From: JAEUMW01 sp963734295
GTDB lineage: Bacteria; Pseudomonadota; Gammaproteobacteria; Burkholderiales; JAEUMW01
Direction: 5' to 3'
DNA length: 64,000 bases
NCBI GenBank assembly: GCA_963734295.1
Contig: CAVTGS010000011.1
Location: forward strand, 1-64,000
The notes under the pieces are model-generated. The model saw only the letters and a list, made by a program, of their open reading frames with translations, did not search any database and was not told the DNA's origin. This document shows, in pieces, positions 12,456 through 23,454 of the stretch (its first letter is position 1; each line of letters begins with the position of its first letter). A program made the translations under genes and the position numbers.

Positions 12456-12473
12456 GTAGCACAATAGTGCTAC
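12456..12473. promoter_or_regulatory. Inverted-repeat operator of the toxin-antitoxin pair
   Basis: A perfect 7-bp inverted repeat with a 4-bp spacer, GTAGCACaataGTGCTAC, lies about 30 bp upstream of the antitoxin start. Ribbon-helix-helix antitoxins normally bind such palindromes over their own promoter. A -10-like TACGAT on the minus strand overlaps the repeat edge. Confidence 0.7.
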
Positions 12474-12520
12474 ATACGTTGGCCAACGGTCGGAGCGCGA
12501 TGAGCCTGCCCGGAAAAGCA

Positions 12521-12844
12521 TCACGCCACCCGCTCGGCCTGGCCCTCGATCACGTCACCGTCCTGGGCCCCCGCGCGACGCCTGAGCGCCTCATAGAGCT
12601 CGCGAGGCAGAAACCGGTAAGCCAGCCACAGAAGTCCGGCGAGCACCAGACCATCGTCGATCCACCCGAGCAACGGTACGGCATCGCTGACGAGGTCGAC
12701 TGGCGAGACGAGATAGGCAAGCGCCACGATGGCTATGAGCTTGGCAACGAACGGCGCCGCGGGATCGCGCAGCATGGCCCAGACCATTCTCGCTTCGTGC
12801 TTGAAGCGCGACCAAAGTGCAAGCAGCAACCCAATGCGTCTCAT
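12521..12844 (-). CDS. DUF1232 (YkvA-like) small membrane protein
   Basis: A protein of about 107 aa with the DUF1232 core: FVAKLIAIVALAYLVSPVDL, then DAVPLLGWIDDGLVLAGLL and a Leu/Arg-rich amphipathic C terminus. Two hydrophobic segments suggest membrane association. Function is unknown across the family. The internal Met at 12844 (MRRIGLLLALW) is preferred over a longer frame reaching 12964, because the extra 40 residues look non-coding and would overlap the next gene. Confidence 0.78.
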   Translation of the reverse strand: MRRIGLLLALWSRFKHEARMVWAMLRDPAAPFVAKLIAIVALAYLVSPVDLVSDAVPLLGWIDDGLVLAGLLWLAYRFLPRELYEALRRRAGAQDGDVIEGQAERVA

Positions 12845-12956
12845 GGGGGTTCTCCGGAAAGAAACAGCGAAACGTAAGATGCGGGCGCAATCGATCCGGT
12901 TCAAGCTTGCGCGGGAGGCTTCCAAGGTGGTGATCTGCCCCGCTGCTATGCCCTCC

Positions 12957-14588
12957 TCAGGCATGGTCGCTCTTCCGATCCAGTTCCTCGCGTTCGAGCG
13001 CGGCGGCCTCGCCCTCTTCCTCGATCGCCTCGGCTCGCTGCCCGCGCGGGAAGACCACGAAACCCGCGATCAGCGCACCGAGCGCCATCAGGATCCCGAC
13101 CCCCAGCGCGGCCCGCATGCCGGACACGAACGCCTCATCGGCAGCCGCCAACAACTCGGGCTCGTCGCTGACCTTGTCCGGCAGGGGCTTACCCGGCCCG
13201 ATGAGGGCGACCACCGCCCGCGGGTTGGCCTCGTCCACGACCTGGTCTATGGCCTGGGTCCGTGCGGACTCATTCGCGATGAGCGGCGCGAACTTGCCTG
13301 GCAGTTGGTAGGACACCACCAGCGCCAGCATCGTGCCCATGATCGCAAACCCCGCGGTGGAGCCCAGAGCCCGTTGCGCACTCATGATGCCCGAGGCCAT
13401 GCCCGCGCGCTCCGTCGGCACCGAGCTCATGGCCACGCTGGTGGTAGGCGTAATGACGAGCCCCGACGCGACTCCCAACAGGGCCAGGCCGATGATAACC
13501 AGAGCGAACGTGCCACCCAAGCCAGCCGCCAACAAGCCCAACCCCCCGATGAGACAGCTCAAGCCCACCAGCGTCGGCCTGCGACCCCCGAACCTGGCGG
13601 CGAGCCTTCCAGCGAGCGGCGCGAGAATCACCGTTGGGACGGTCATGGCCAGCATCAGGAAGCCCGCCTTCTCCGGGCTGTAGTCCTTCACGTTCTGGAA
13701 GTACTGCGTGACGATGAGCATCGTGCCGTAGATGCAGAAGAGCGCCGCGAAGATCGTCCCGAGCGCCGTGGCGTACACGGGGTCGCGGAACAGCCGAACG
13801 TCCATCATCGGATCGTGACTCCGCAGCTCGACGCGCACGAACAGCAACCCGATCACGGCCGCGCCGACCAGCAGACTCACGATCGACGGTGACAACCAGC
13901 CGAGCTGCGGACCCTCGATCAACCCGTAGGTCACCGCCCCGATGGCTGCGATGAACAGAAGCTGACCGGCCAGGTCGAGCGACCGTTCCCGGGGATCCTT
14001 GGACTCGACCACGAACTTGTACGTGAGCACCACCGCGAGCGCACCTACGACCGCGTTGACAAGGAAAATGCTCCGCCAGCCCAGGCCCTCGGTGAGCACC
14101 CCACCCAGAGTCGGACCTATGGCCAGACCGACCGATGCGATCCCCGTCCACATGCCGATGGCGCGCGCCTTGGCCGCAGGGTCGAGGAAGGCCGCGCTCA
14201 CGAGTGCGAGAGAGGTCACGTTGACCGTGGCCGCGCCCACCCCCTGCACGCCACGAGCGACGTTGAGCACCACGAGATTCGGCGCCAGACCGCACGCCAC
14301 CGACGCCGCGCAGAAGATCACGATGCCCGCCACATAGGCCTTGCGGCGCCCCCGCGTGTCCGACAGCGTGGCCGATGTCATCATGAACATGCCCATGGTG
14401 AGGCTGTAGGCAGCCACCACCCACTGCAGGCCCTGCTCTCCGACGTCGAACTCGCTCTGTATGTCTGGCAGCGCCACGTTCACGATGGTGGCGTCGAGGA
14501 AGATCATGAACAGCCCGAGGCCGGTGGCCACCAGCGTCATGCGCTGCCTCGTGGTGCTCACCGCCACGTCAGCAGAGTGGGCAGCCAC
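12957..14588 (-). CDS. MFS multidrug-type exporter, DHA2 (EmrB/QacA) family
   Basis: An intact 543-aa membrane protein with about 14 hydrophobic segments. N-terminal signatures of drug:H+ antiporter family 2 are LDATIVNVALPDIQ, QWVVAAYSLTMGMFM and DTRGRRKAYVAG. A long non-membrane loop near residues 430-490 precedes the last segment, and the tail is highly charged (EEEGEAAALEREELDRK). No membrane-fusion partner or regulator lies beside it. The substrate cannot be told from sequence. Confidence 0.88.
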   Translation of the reverse strand: MAAHSADVAVSTTRQRMTLVATGLGLFMIFLDATIVNVALPDIQSEFDVGEQGLQWVVAAYSLTMGMFMMTSATLSDTRGRRKAYVAGIVIFCAASVACGLAPNLVVLNVARGVQGVGAATVNVTSLALVSAAFLDPAAKARAIGMWTGIASVGLAIGPTLGGVLTEGLGWRSIFLVNAVVGALAVVLTYKFVVESKDPRERSLDLAGQLLFIAAIGAVTYGLIEGPQLGWLSPSIVSLLVGAAVIGLLFVRVELRSHDPMMDVRLFRDPVYATALGTIFAALFCIYGTMLIVTQYFQNVKDYSPEKAGFLMLAMTVPTVILAPLAGRLAARFGGRRPTLVGLSCLIGGLGLLAAGLGGTFALVIIGLALLGVASGLVITPTTSVAMSSVPTERAGMASGIMSAQRALGSTAGFAIMGTMLALVVSYQLPGKFAPLIANESARTQAIDQVVDEANPRAVVALIGPGKPLPDKVSDEPELLAAADEAFVSGMRAALGVGILMALGALIAGFVVFPRGQRAEAIEEEGEAAALEREELDRKSDHA

Positions 14589-14647
14589 GCCAGGAGCCGC
14601 CGTTGCGACCGAAGTAGCGATTCAGAGCACCACCAACAGCAACGATT

Positions 14648-17503
14648 TCAGCGGGTCTCGTCCGCTTGCCCCCGTGCGTGCGTGCACGCATCGACCAGCC
14701 GGATGATCGAGTGGAACGGAAACTCGGCGGCCTCCGAGAGCCCGATCTCGCAGGTGCGGCTCGAGGCATAGCCCGCAGTGCAGCCCGCAGGAAGCGACGC
14801 CTTCAAGTGGCGCAACGCGTGCTCGGAGAGCTCCGGCCGATTGAATCCCTTGTCCCCCGCGAACCCGCAGCACTGCACCTCCTCCACGCGCACCACCTCG
14901 CTACTGCAGCGGGCGGCAAGGGCGGCGAGCTGATCTACGGTGCCCATCTTGCGCACGCTGCACACGGGATGGATCGCGACGGCCTCGGACTTTCGGTCGA
15001 ACGCGAGTCGCGGCGCTACGCGCTCGTGCAGAAACTCGATACTGTCCAGTACCGTGAGCCGTCCCTGCACGAAGCGCTTCATGGTGTAGGCGCAGGGGCT
15101 CGTGTCGAAGACGATCGGATCGCGGCCGCCGTCACTCGCTTCGTTCAGCATGCCTTCGAGCTCCTTCGACTTGCTCTCGGCGACATCCTTCAAACCCTGG
15201 CTGTCGAACGGCTGGCCGCAACACAGCCCCCCCAGTTGCGCCGGATAAACGACGTCGAAGCCGGCTTTGCGGAAGAGACGCTCGGCGACGACCGGCAGGG
15301 CCTCGCGGGTTTCGTCGCCGCGCTGCGATCCCATGGTGCGCGTGACACAGCCGGGGAAATAGACCACGCGATCGCCCGTGCCGATCTCCCGCGTGCCTCG
15401 ACCCGGGTCGAACTTCATCGGCCGTGGCAGTGCCGGTGACCATTTCGGAACGCGACCACCCGAGAGGCTGCGCATGCCGTCGACCGTGCGCTTCATGAGG
15501 CGCGTGCCGACGAGGCCGTGTATCGCGTCCGCGGTGCCGAGGCCGACCCGCAGACCGGTCGTGACCACGCCGAAGTTGTCGGCGATGGTCTGCCCGATCT
15601 TCTTCGCGAGCGGGGTCGCGTTGCGCCGCCGGAGCGAAAGGATGAGCTGACCGGTCTCGATGCCGACCGGACACGCGGTCGCGCACAGGCCGCACGCCGC
15701 ACAGGTGTCGATCCCGTGGTAGTCGTAAAGCTCGCGCATGGCCTGCAAACTCTCCCCGCCTGCGCCGCTTCGTTCGACCCGCGTGATCTCGCGCCAGCCG
15801 ACGATCCGCTGCCGCGGCGACAGCGTGAGCCCCCGCGACGGGCACTTCGGCTCGCAGAAACCGCACTCGATGCACTTGTCGACGATCGGGTCGCACGCGG
15901 GCATCGGTTTCAGATTCTTGAGATGCGCTTGCGGGTCGTCGTTCAGGATGACGCCCGGATTGAGCAGGCCGTCCGGATCGAAGAGCTCCTTCAACGCGCG
16001 CATCAGGCCGTACGCTTCGGCGCCCCACTCCAGCTCGACGAAGGGCGCAATGTTGCGACCGGTGCCGTGCTCGGCCTTGAGCGACCCGTCGTACTTCTCC
16101 ACCACCATGTGGCAGACGGCGTCCATGAAGCGGCGATACCGCTCCACCTCAGCCGGATCGTCGAAGCCCTGGGTGAAGACGAAATGCAGGTTCCCCTCGA
16201 GCGCGTGACCGAAGATGATCGCCTCGTGGTAGCCGTGCTCCCGCAGCAGTGCCTGCAGGTCGAGGGTGGCTTCGGCGAGTCGCGGCACCGGAAACGCGAC
16301 GTCTTCGATCACCACCGTGGTCCCGACGTTGCGCACCGCGCCCACCGACGGGAACATGCCCTTGCGCACGCTCCAATAGCGGGCGGTCTCGGTGGGATCG
16401 GTCGTAAAGGCTATTGGCTGCGCGGTGGCGAGCGGCAGCAGCCGCGCTTCGATCTCTGCGATCTGGCGCGCCAAGTCGGCGGGACTGGCGGCGCGCGTTT
16501 CGACCAGGATCGCCGCGCCGTCGGGTCCGAGCGCCTGAATGCCCTCCGGCAGGCCCGGCTTGCCCTGCACCGAGCGCAGGGCGGGGCGATCGGCGAGCTC
16601 CACCGCGGACACCGCGGTGGTCTTGAGCAGTTGCACGGCTTCGCAAGCGGTCTTCAGATCGTGATAGAGGATGAGGGCGCTCGCCTTGTCGGCGTATTCG
16701 GGCACGGTGCGATAGGTGAGCTCGGCTATGAAACCGAGCGTGCCCTCGGAGCCGATCATGAGGTGCGCGAGGATGTCGATCGGGTCCTCGAAATCCACCA
16801 GCGCGTTCAGGCTGTAGCCGGTGGTGTTCTTCATGCGGAACTTGTGGCGGATACGCGCCGCCAGCGCTTCGTTCGCGCGCGTCGCGCGTCCGAGCGCGTC
16901 GAGCTTCGCCACGAACTCCGGCTTCGCGGCGATGAAGCGCGCCCGGCTCGCCGCATCGCGCGTGTCGAGCGTGGCGCCGTCGGCCAGGATCACGCGCATC
17001 CCGTGCAGCGTCTGATAGCTGTTCTGCGCCGTGCCGCAGCACATGCCGCTCGCGTTGTTGGCGGCGATGCCGCCGATCATCGCGGTGTCGATCGACGCGG
17101 GGTCCGGGCCGATCTTGCGGCCGAGGGAGGCGAGCTGGCGGTTGGCGGCCGCGCCGACCACGCCCGGCTGCAAGTGGATGAGCGTGCCTTCGTCGGTGAC
17201 GCGGATACGGCGCCAGTTGTCTCCCAGGAGCAGCAGGACCGAATCGGTCACCGCCTGGCCGGAGAGGCTGGTGCCGGCGGCGCGGAAGGTCACCGGTGCA
17301 TGGTGGCGTGCACAGAGCGCCAGCATCTTCGCCACCTCGTCCTCGGACTCGATGACGACGACGAGCTTGGGCACGAGCCGGTAGAAGCTTCCATCGGTGC
17401 CCCAGGTAAGTCGCCGCAGCGGGTCGGTGATGAGGCGCTCGGCGGGAATGAAGCCGGCGGCCTCGCGCTGAATCTCCTCATACGTCGGCAGTTGCATGTC
17501 CAT
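14648..17503 (-). CDS. dld: FAD- and Fe-S-containing D-lactate dehydrogenase
   Basis: A 951-aa membrane-associated oxidase of the FAD_binding_4 plus Fe-S/CCG type, probably oxidising D-lactate and passing electrons to quinone or cytochrome. The N terminus holds the FAD-binding region (VTFRAAGTSLSGQAV; ANNASGMCCG). Two 4Fe-4S motifs follow: CIECGFCEPKC and CAACGLCATAC. Two CCG modules end the protein (PGCVTRTMG, GGLCCGQPFD; HPVCSVRKMG, VQCCGFAGDKGF). The start is set at MDMQLP because the upstream extension lacks coding character and overlaps the hairpin; AGGGGG precedes it. It lies downstream of a lactate permease, like Shewanella Dld-II. 2-Hydroxyglutarate or glycolate are other possible substrates. 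Confidence 0.87.
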   Translation of the reverse strand: MDMQLPTYEEIQREAAGFIPAERLITDPLRRLTWGTDGSFYRLVPKLVVVIESEDEVAKMLALCARHHAPVTFRAAGTSLSGQAVTDSVLLLLGDNWRRIRVTDEGTLIHLQPGVVGAAANRQLASLGRKIGPDPASIDTAMIGGIAANNASGMCCGTAQNSYQTLHGMRVILADGATLDTRDAASRARFIAAKPEFVAKLDALGRATRANEALAARIRHKFRMKNTTGYSLNALVDFEDPIDILAHLMIGSEGTLGFIAELTYRTVPEYADKASALILYHDLKTACEAVQLLKTTAVSAVELADRPALRSVQGKPGLPEGIQALGPDGAAILVETRAASPADLARQIAEIEARLLPLATAQPIAFTTDPTETARYWSVRKGMFPSVGAVRNVGTTVVIEDVAFPVPRLAEATLDLQALLREHGYHEAIIFGHALEGNLHFVFTQGFDDPAEVERYRRFMDAVCHMVVEKYDGSLKAEHGTGRNIAPFVELEWGAEAYGLMRALKELFDPDGLLNPGVILNDDPQAHLKNLKPMPACDPIVDKCIECGFCEPKCPSRGLTLSPRQRIVGWREITRVERSGAGGESLQAMRELYDYHGIDTCAACGLCATACPVGIETGQLILSLRRRNATPLAKKIGQTIADNFGVVTTGLRVGLGTADAIHGLVGTRLMKRTVDGMRSLSGGRVPKWSPALPRPMKFDPGRGTREIGTGDRVVYFPGCVTRTMGSQRGDETREALPVVAERLFRKAGFDVVYPAQLGGLCCGQPFDSQGLKDVAESKSKELEGMLNEASDGGRDPIVFDTSPCAYTMKRFVQGRLTVLDSIEFLHERVAPRLAFDRKSEAVAIHPVCSVRKMGTVDQLAALAARCSSEVVRVEEVQCCGFAGDKGFNRPELSEHALRHLKASLPAGCTAGYASSRTCEIGLSEAAEFPFHSIIRLVDACTHARGQADETR

Positions 17504-17533
17504 ATCGGAGCCCCCTGCTGCACCGGTGCGAAA

Positions 17534-17557
17534 GGCCCCGCCCGTGCAGGCGGGGCC
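17534..17557. terminator. Intercistronic hairpin between lldP and dld
   Basis: Perfect 9-bp GC stem GGCCCCGCC / GGCGGGGCC with a 6-nt loop, about 30 bp after the permease stop. On the minus strand only TTT follows, so it would be a weak terminator or an mRNA-stability element that sets the permease:dehydrogenase ratio rather than a full stop. Confidence 0.6.
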
Positions 17558-17585
17558 CGGATTACGGGTGGGTACGCCGCCGGCG

Positions 17586-19251
<1,666 letters not shown>

Positions 19252-19782
19252 CTTTTTTTCTCCTCTTATGGCGGGCGGCAAAAGCGAGCCCGATCGGAGA
19301 CCGCACGTGGGAGCGGATTCTGCGACCCGTCTCGAAGCGCGGGACATCCCGCGACATCGCTGCGGATTCTCGTTATTCGTCCTGCATCGGGCATGCGGAC
19401 CGACGCCCGCGCCTGACGCCACTAATGCGGGCGGTCATGACAGCGTGCCCCGCCCGGTGACTGCCTCGCGTCGAAGTCACCTCCCTCGACTTCGCACTGG
19501 ATCATAGGCCGAGTATTGCGAACAGTCAGCTTCAAGGAAACGCATGACAGACCGAGTTGGCGGTGATGCGTCGCAGCAATCCGAGCGCGTCTTGCGAGCG
19601 CGGCCGCAGCGGCCGAGACGCTTCCACGGCGACGTTCGCCGTTGCTCGCGGCAGCGCGTGGCCGCTGGCACGCTTCTGGCAATCGCGCCCGTACCTGGGG
19701 CGTTCCAATACGCCGCACGGAATGCCCCCGCCCAGCTCGCCCCCGGCAGATCTCTCCGGGCTCCGCAAGAGCGGTCTCTCTG
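19252..19782. other. Intergenic region between lldP and the HD-GYP gene
   Basis: About 530 bp between divergently transcribed genes. It must contain the lldP promoter. I find no protein-coding frame with family resemblance, no clear regulator operator and no repeat. The start of the HD-GYP gene could lie somewhat upstream of 19783. Confidence 0.4.
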
Positions 19783-21375
19783 ATGGCACAGGAAAGCTTG
19801 GAAGTACTGACGCAGGACCTCCTCCCGGGGATGTTCGTCGAGGATCTCGACCGCCCGTGGCTCGACACGCCCTTCCTGATCCAGGGATTCCTCCTCGACG
19901 ACGCCCGCGATATCGAAACGCTGCGCAAGCTCTGCCATCACGTGTACGTGGATCCGCTGCGCTCGACCGTCGCGGTGCGGCGATGGGCTGCGACCGATCG
20001 GACGAGCCCGGTGGGCGAGCGATCGCTCGAGGTGGTCCGCCCCTCCGTCCACCCCCGGGTTGCCGGCCCGCCTCCGGCGCGAGGCCGAGCAGGCGTCGAC
20101 GACGATGACCGGGTTTCGTCAGCCGCCCCACACCGGCCCAAGGACAAATTCACGATGCGGGCGGCCTCACCCAGCACCCCGCCCAGCGCGGATTGGCCCC
20201 CCACCGTCCCCGCACGCGCGGGCGACCCGGATGGAGACGGCACGGCGCTGCGATTCAATCCCCTGTCGCGCTTGAAGGGGCTCTTCGACGACCTCGCCCA
20301 CGCTTGGCGCGAGCCACGCCTGCCGTCGATTCCCCTGCCCGAGGCGGCGGAGCCGCGCCGGCCCGATCCCGCCATGGCGCCGCCCGGGGTCGAGCTCTTG
20401 GTCTACCCGGACGAGAAACCCATCCGTGACGAGCTGCCGCGCGCCGAAAAATCCTTCGCCCGCGCCCGCGAGACCCTGGATCGGCTCGCCCAGGACATGC
20501 GCACCGGCACCTCCGTCGACATCGAAGGCGTGGACGAAGTGGTGAACGACATGGTGGACAGCATGATCTCGAGCCCCGACGCGCTGATGTGGATCGCGCG
20601 CATGCGGCAGCAGCACAGCGACATCTATTCGCACGGGGTGCAGGTCGGGGTCTATCTGCTGGCGCTCGGGCGCCATCTCGGTTTCCCGAAGACGCAGCTC
20701 GGACATCTCGGCACCATGGGCCTGCTGCTCGACTTGGGCAAGACGGCGCTCCCGCGCGCCCTCCTGGAGAAACCGGGCAGACTCACCGATCAGGAGTTCG
20801 AGCTCATGAAGCGCCATGTCGAATACGGGCTCGAAGTCGTGTCCTCCGGAACCAAGGCGCCCCACCCGGACATCCTCGAAGGCATCGCGCAGCACCATGA
20901 GCGTCTGAACGGCCTCGGCTATCCCAAGGGCCGCCGGGGCGACGAGATCGGCGTCTACGGCCGCATGGCCGGCATCGCGGACTGCTTCGCCGCGCTCACG
21001 TCTCCCCGCCCCTACGCCGAGGCACTCTCCGTGAGCGACGCGATGATGCGCATGTATAAATGGGGCGGCGAGCTATTCGCCCAGCCCCTGGTCGAGAAGC
21101 TGGTGCAGGCGATCGGAGTGTTCCCCGTCGGTTCGCTGGTCGAGCTGTCGTCGGGCGAGGTCGCGGTGGTGATTCGCCATAACCGCGTGCGGCGGCTGCA
21201 GCCTACGGTGCTCGTGATCGCGGGCCCCGACAAGCAGCCGCTGCAGCGCTTCCGCACGCTCGATCTCTTGAACGAGCCGAATCTGCCGCCCGGCAGCCGG
21301 ATTCAGGTGCGCCGCGGCCTGCCGGCGGGCGCCTACGGGCTCGACACGAGCTCGTGCTACCTGAGCGCAGCCTGA
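19783..21375 (+). CDS. HD-GYP domain protein with altered HD motif
   Basis: A cytoplasmic protein of about 530 aa. The N terminus (LEVLTQDLLPGMFVEDLDRP) resembles the DUF3391 domain that precedes many HD-GYP cyclic-di-GMP phosphodiesterases. A low-complexity Pro/Arg-rich stretch follows, and the HD-GYP domain spans residues about 235-440. It keeps QHHERLNGLGYPKG (HHE...GYP), but the metal-binding HD of HDxGK is LD in LLLDLGKTALP, so catalysis is doubtful. An EAL protein gene follows 35 bp downstream. No clear ribosome-binding site precedes the ATG at 19783, so the start is tentative. Confidence 0.8.
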   Translation: MAQESLEVLTQDLLPGMFVEDLDRPWLDTPFLIQGFLLDDARDIETLRKLCHHVYVDPLRSTVAVRRWAATDRTSPVGERSLEVVRPSVHPRVAGPPPARGRAGVDDDDRVSSAAPHRPKDKFTMRAASPSTPPSADWPPTVPARAGDPDGDGTALRFNPLSRLKGLFDDLAHAWREPRLPSIPLPEAAEPRRPDPAMAPPGVELLVYPDEKPIRDELPRAEKSFARARETLDRLAQDMRTGTSVDIEGVDEVVNDMVDSMISSPDALMWIARMRQQHSDIYSHGVQVGVYLLALGRHLGFPKTQLGHLGTMGLLLDLGKTALPRALLEKPGRLTDQEFELMKRHVEYGLEVVSSGTKAPHPDILEGIAQHHERLNGLGYPKGRRGDEIGVYGRMAGIADCFAALTSPRPYAEALSVSDAMMRMYKWGGELFAQPLVEKLVQAIGVFPVGSLVELSSGEVAVVIRHNRVRRLQPTVLVIAGPDKQPLQRFRTLDLLNEPNLPPGSRIQVRRGLPAGAYGLDTSSCYLSAA

Positions 21376-21410
21376 CCGGAGGCGGTCCGACGCGTCGGTC
21401 GCTCGCAACC

Positions 21411-22739
21411 ATGTCCGCGCCGTTCCTCGCTTTCGACCCCGCCCTCTTGCCTGGCTCCCGGCAACGGTCCAAGCAGCTCGACCCGCGCGCCTTGCTCGAC
21501 TATGCCGCCAACGCGATGCCCCCTCATCGCGAACCCTCGAGAACGATGGCGTTTCTGGTTCTGGACCTGCGGCGGCCTGACCGGCTCGATGCGCTGATGG
21601 CGAAGGCCGCCTCGGAAGCGCGCTTCGAGCGCGTCCTCGACGGCCTCGATACGCTGGTGAGAGCGGCCGACCGCTACGCCGCCGTGAGCCGCAACGAGAT
21701 CTGGCTCGTCCTGCCCGAGCTCGGCAACGCGAGTCTCGCCGTGCTCGCGGCCATCCGCATCGTCCAGGAGCTGCAGGTGCCGGACGCCGCTGCCGAACCG
21801 GAATTCCAGTTGCGGCCCTGCGTCGGCATTGCCTACTTCCCGGAGCACGCAGGCGATGTCTCGCAGCTCGTGCGCCTGGCCGACGCCGCCTGCCAGGCGG
21901 CGGCGCTGACCGAGGAAGGCTACTGCGTCGCCCAGCCGCGCCAGAGTCCGTCGATCGCCCGCAACTCCGAGCTCGCGGACCTGGTGCGCGATGTCCTCAG
22001 GGCGAACGCCCTCGAGGTTCACTACCAGCCCCAGATCGACCTCGCGACCGGCCGCTGCGGCTCCGCCGAGGCGCTCGTGCGCTGGCCGAGCAACGATCCC
22101 CGGACCATGCCGGCGGCCCTTATCGCGCAGATCGCGGAGAGCACCGAGATCAACCACTCGTTCACGCTTTTCATCCTGAACACCGCGCTGCGACATACCG
22201 TCGGCTTCCGCCGCAGCGGGGTCGAGGTCCGCATGAGCGTCAACGTCTCCGCCACCTTGCTGAACGACGACGAGCTTCCCGAGATTCTCGCCCAGAGCCT
22301 CGACGCTTGGTCGGTACCCGCCGATCTACTCACGGTGGAGGTGACCGAGGGCACCATCGTGAGCGACGTCAAGCGCTCGGCCCAAGTGCTCGATCGCGTG
22401 CGGCAGCTCGGGGTTCGTCTCGCGATGGACGACTTCGGCACCGGATACTCCTCGCTCGCGCAGTTCAAGCGGCTGCCCTTCGACGAGATCAAGATCGACA
22501 AGCTGTTCGTGCAGAACATGCTGCAGAGCCGGGGCGACGCGCAGATCGTCCGCGCAATGGTGGACCTCGCCCACAACTTCGGTCTGGTCGCGGTCGCCGA
22601 AGGGGTGGAGGACACGCCGACGCTGAACCGGCTGCGCGAGCTAGGCTGCGACCTGGCCCAGGGCTACGCCATCAGCAAGGCGCTGCCCGAGCCGCTGTTT
22701 CGCGACTGGTGGCTGCGTCTGCACGCGAAATCGGTTTGA
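21411..22739 (+). CDS. EAL-domain cyclic-di-GMP phosphodiesterase with degenerate GGDEF-like N terminus
   Basis: A 442-aa protein. The N-terminal half has the length and rhythm of a GGDEF domain (RAADRYAAVSRNEIWLVLPE) but lacks GGDEF, so it is probably non-catalytic. The C-terminal EAL domain keeps the catalytic residues: AEALVRW, NVSATLL, the DDFGTGYSSL loop, EIKIDKLFV and VAEGVED. It should hydrolyse cyclic di-GMP to pGpG. Together with the upstream HD-GYP gene it forms a small second-messenger unit next to the photosynthesis cluster. Confidence 0.85.
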   Translation: MSAPFLAFDPALLPGSRQRSKQLDPRALLDYAANAMPPHREPSRTMAFLVLDLRRPDRLDALMAKAASEARFERVLDGLDTLVRAADRYAAVSRNEIWLVLPELGNASLAVLAAIRIVQELQVPDAAAEPEFQLRPCVGIAYFPEHAGDVSQLVRLADAACQAAALTEEGYCVAQPRQSPSIARNSELADLVRDVLRANALEVHYQPQIDLATGRCGSAEALVRWPSNDPRTMPAALIAQIAESTEINHSFTLFILNTALRHTVGFRRSGVEVRMSVNVSATLLNDDELPEILAQSLDAWSVPADLLTVEVTEGTIVSDVKRSAQVLDRVRQLGVRLAMDDFGTGYSSLAQFKRLPFDEIKIDKLFVQNMLQSRGDAQIVRAMVDLAHNFGLVAVAEGVEDTPTLNRLRELGCDLAQGYAISKALPEPLFRDWWLRLHAKSV

Positions 22740-22833
22740 CGGTGTGGTTCTCGACGACCTGAGCGCGACGACCTCTGCGCGTTGTCGCGATCGACCCGCC
22801 GCAGCTCTTCTTCCTGGCGATCATTCGGTAAGC

Positions 22834-23454
22834 TCACCACGTCACCTCGAACAGGCAGGCGTCGGCGCCGGTGGCCTCGCACTCGGTCTCGCGCACGATG
22901 GCGTCCGCATCGACCAAGGCGCGGAAGAGGCGCTGGAAGGTCGCTGCGTAGTAATCGCAGAGCGGCTCGTGGGACATCGACCCGCAGCAGACGGGACAGC
23001 CGCTGATCCAGATCCGCACGGGGCGCCCGGCCCGGGCGGTGAAGACGCCGCTGCCGGAAAACGTCCAGGCATTGCGGCGGATGGCTCCGAGCAGCATCCG
23101 GCTCGCCAGCCGCGAGGGCAGGGCCCGCAGGACGAGCTGAGCCAGGCGCGGAATGCGGTGGGCGAGGAGGTAATCCCCGGTCGCGAGTCCAGCGGCGCGC
23201 GACACCCACCGGGCGCGCTCCAGTCCGAGCTCGCCGCGCAGCACCTGATGCAGGTTCTTGACCTCGCGCTCGTCGACCATTTGGTGTGGCGGCCGGGCGA
23301 GATACCCGTCGAGGCCGGCGGAACGAAAAAGCCGCACCGTCCCGGTTTCACCCACCTGCTCACGCAGCGCCTCGGCCACGCGGATGATCGCGTTCGGCCC
23401 GATGCGCCCGATCCTTTTCTCCCTGACCTTGCGATCGTTCGCTACGACTGCCAT
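22834..23454 (-). CDS. bchJ: BchJ, V4R-domain protein linked to 4-vinyl reduction
   Basis: A 206-aa protein with a C-terminal V4R (4-vinyl reductase-like) domain containing a Cys cluster (WISGCPVCCGSMSHEPLCDY, then TECEATGADACLF). BchJ was first described as a 4-vinyl reductase. Later work assigned the main reductase activity to BciA/BciB, so its role may be accessory in moving 8-vinyl intermediates. The start overlaps the hemN stop by 13 bp, giving the order bchE-hemN-bchJ. Confidence 0.9.
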   Translation of the reverse strand: MAVVANDRKVREKRIGRIGPNAIIRVAEALREQVGETGTVRLFRSAGLDGYLARPPHQMVDEREVKNLHQVLRGELGLERARWVSRAAGLATGDYLLAHRIPRLAQLVLRALPSRLASRMLLGAIRRNAWTFSGSGVFTARAGRPVRIWISGCPVCCGSMSHEPLCDYYAATFQRLFRALVDADAIVRETECEATGADACLFEVTW

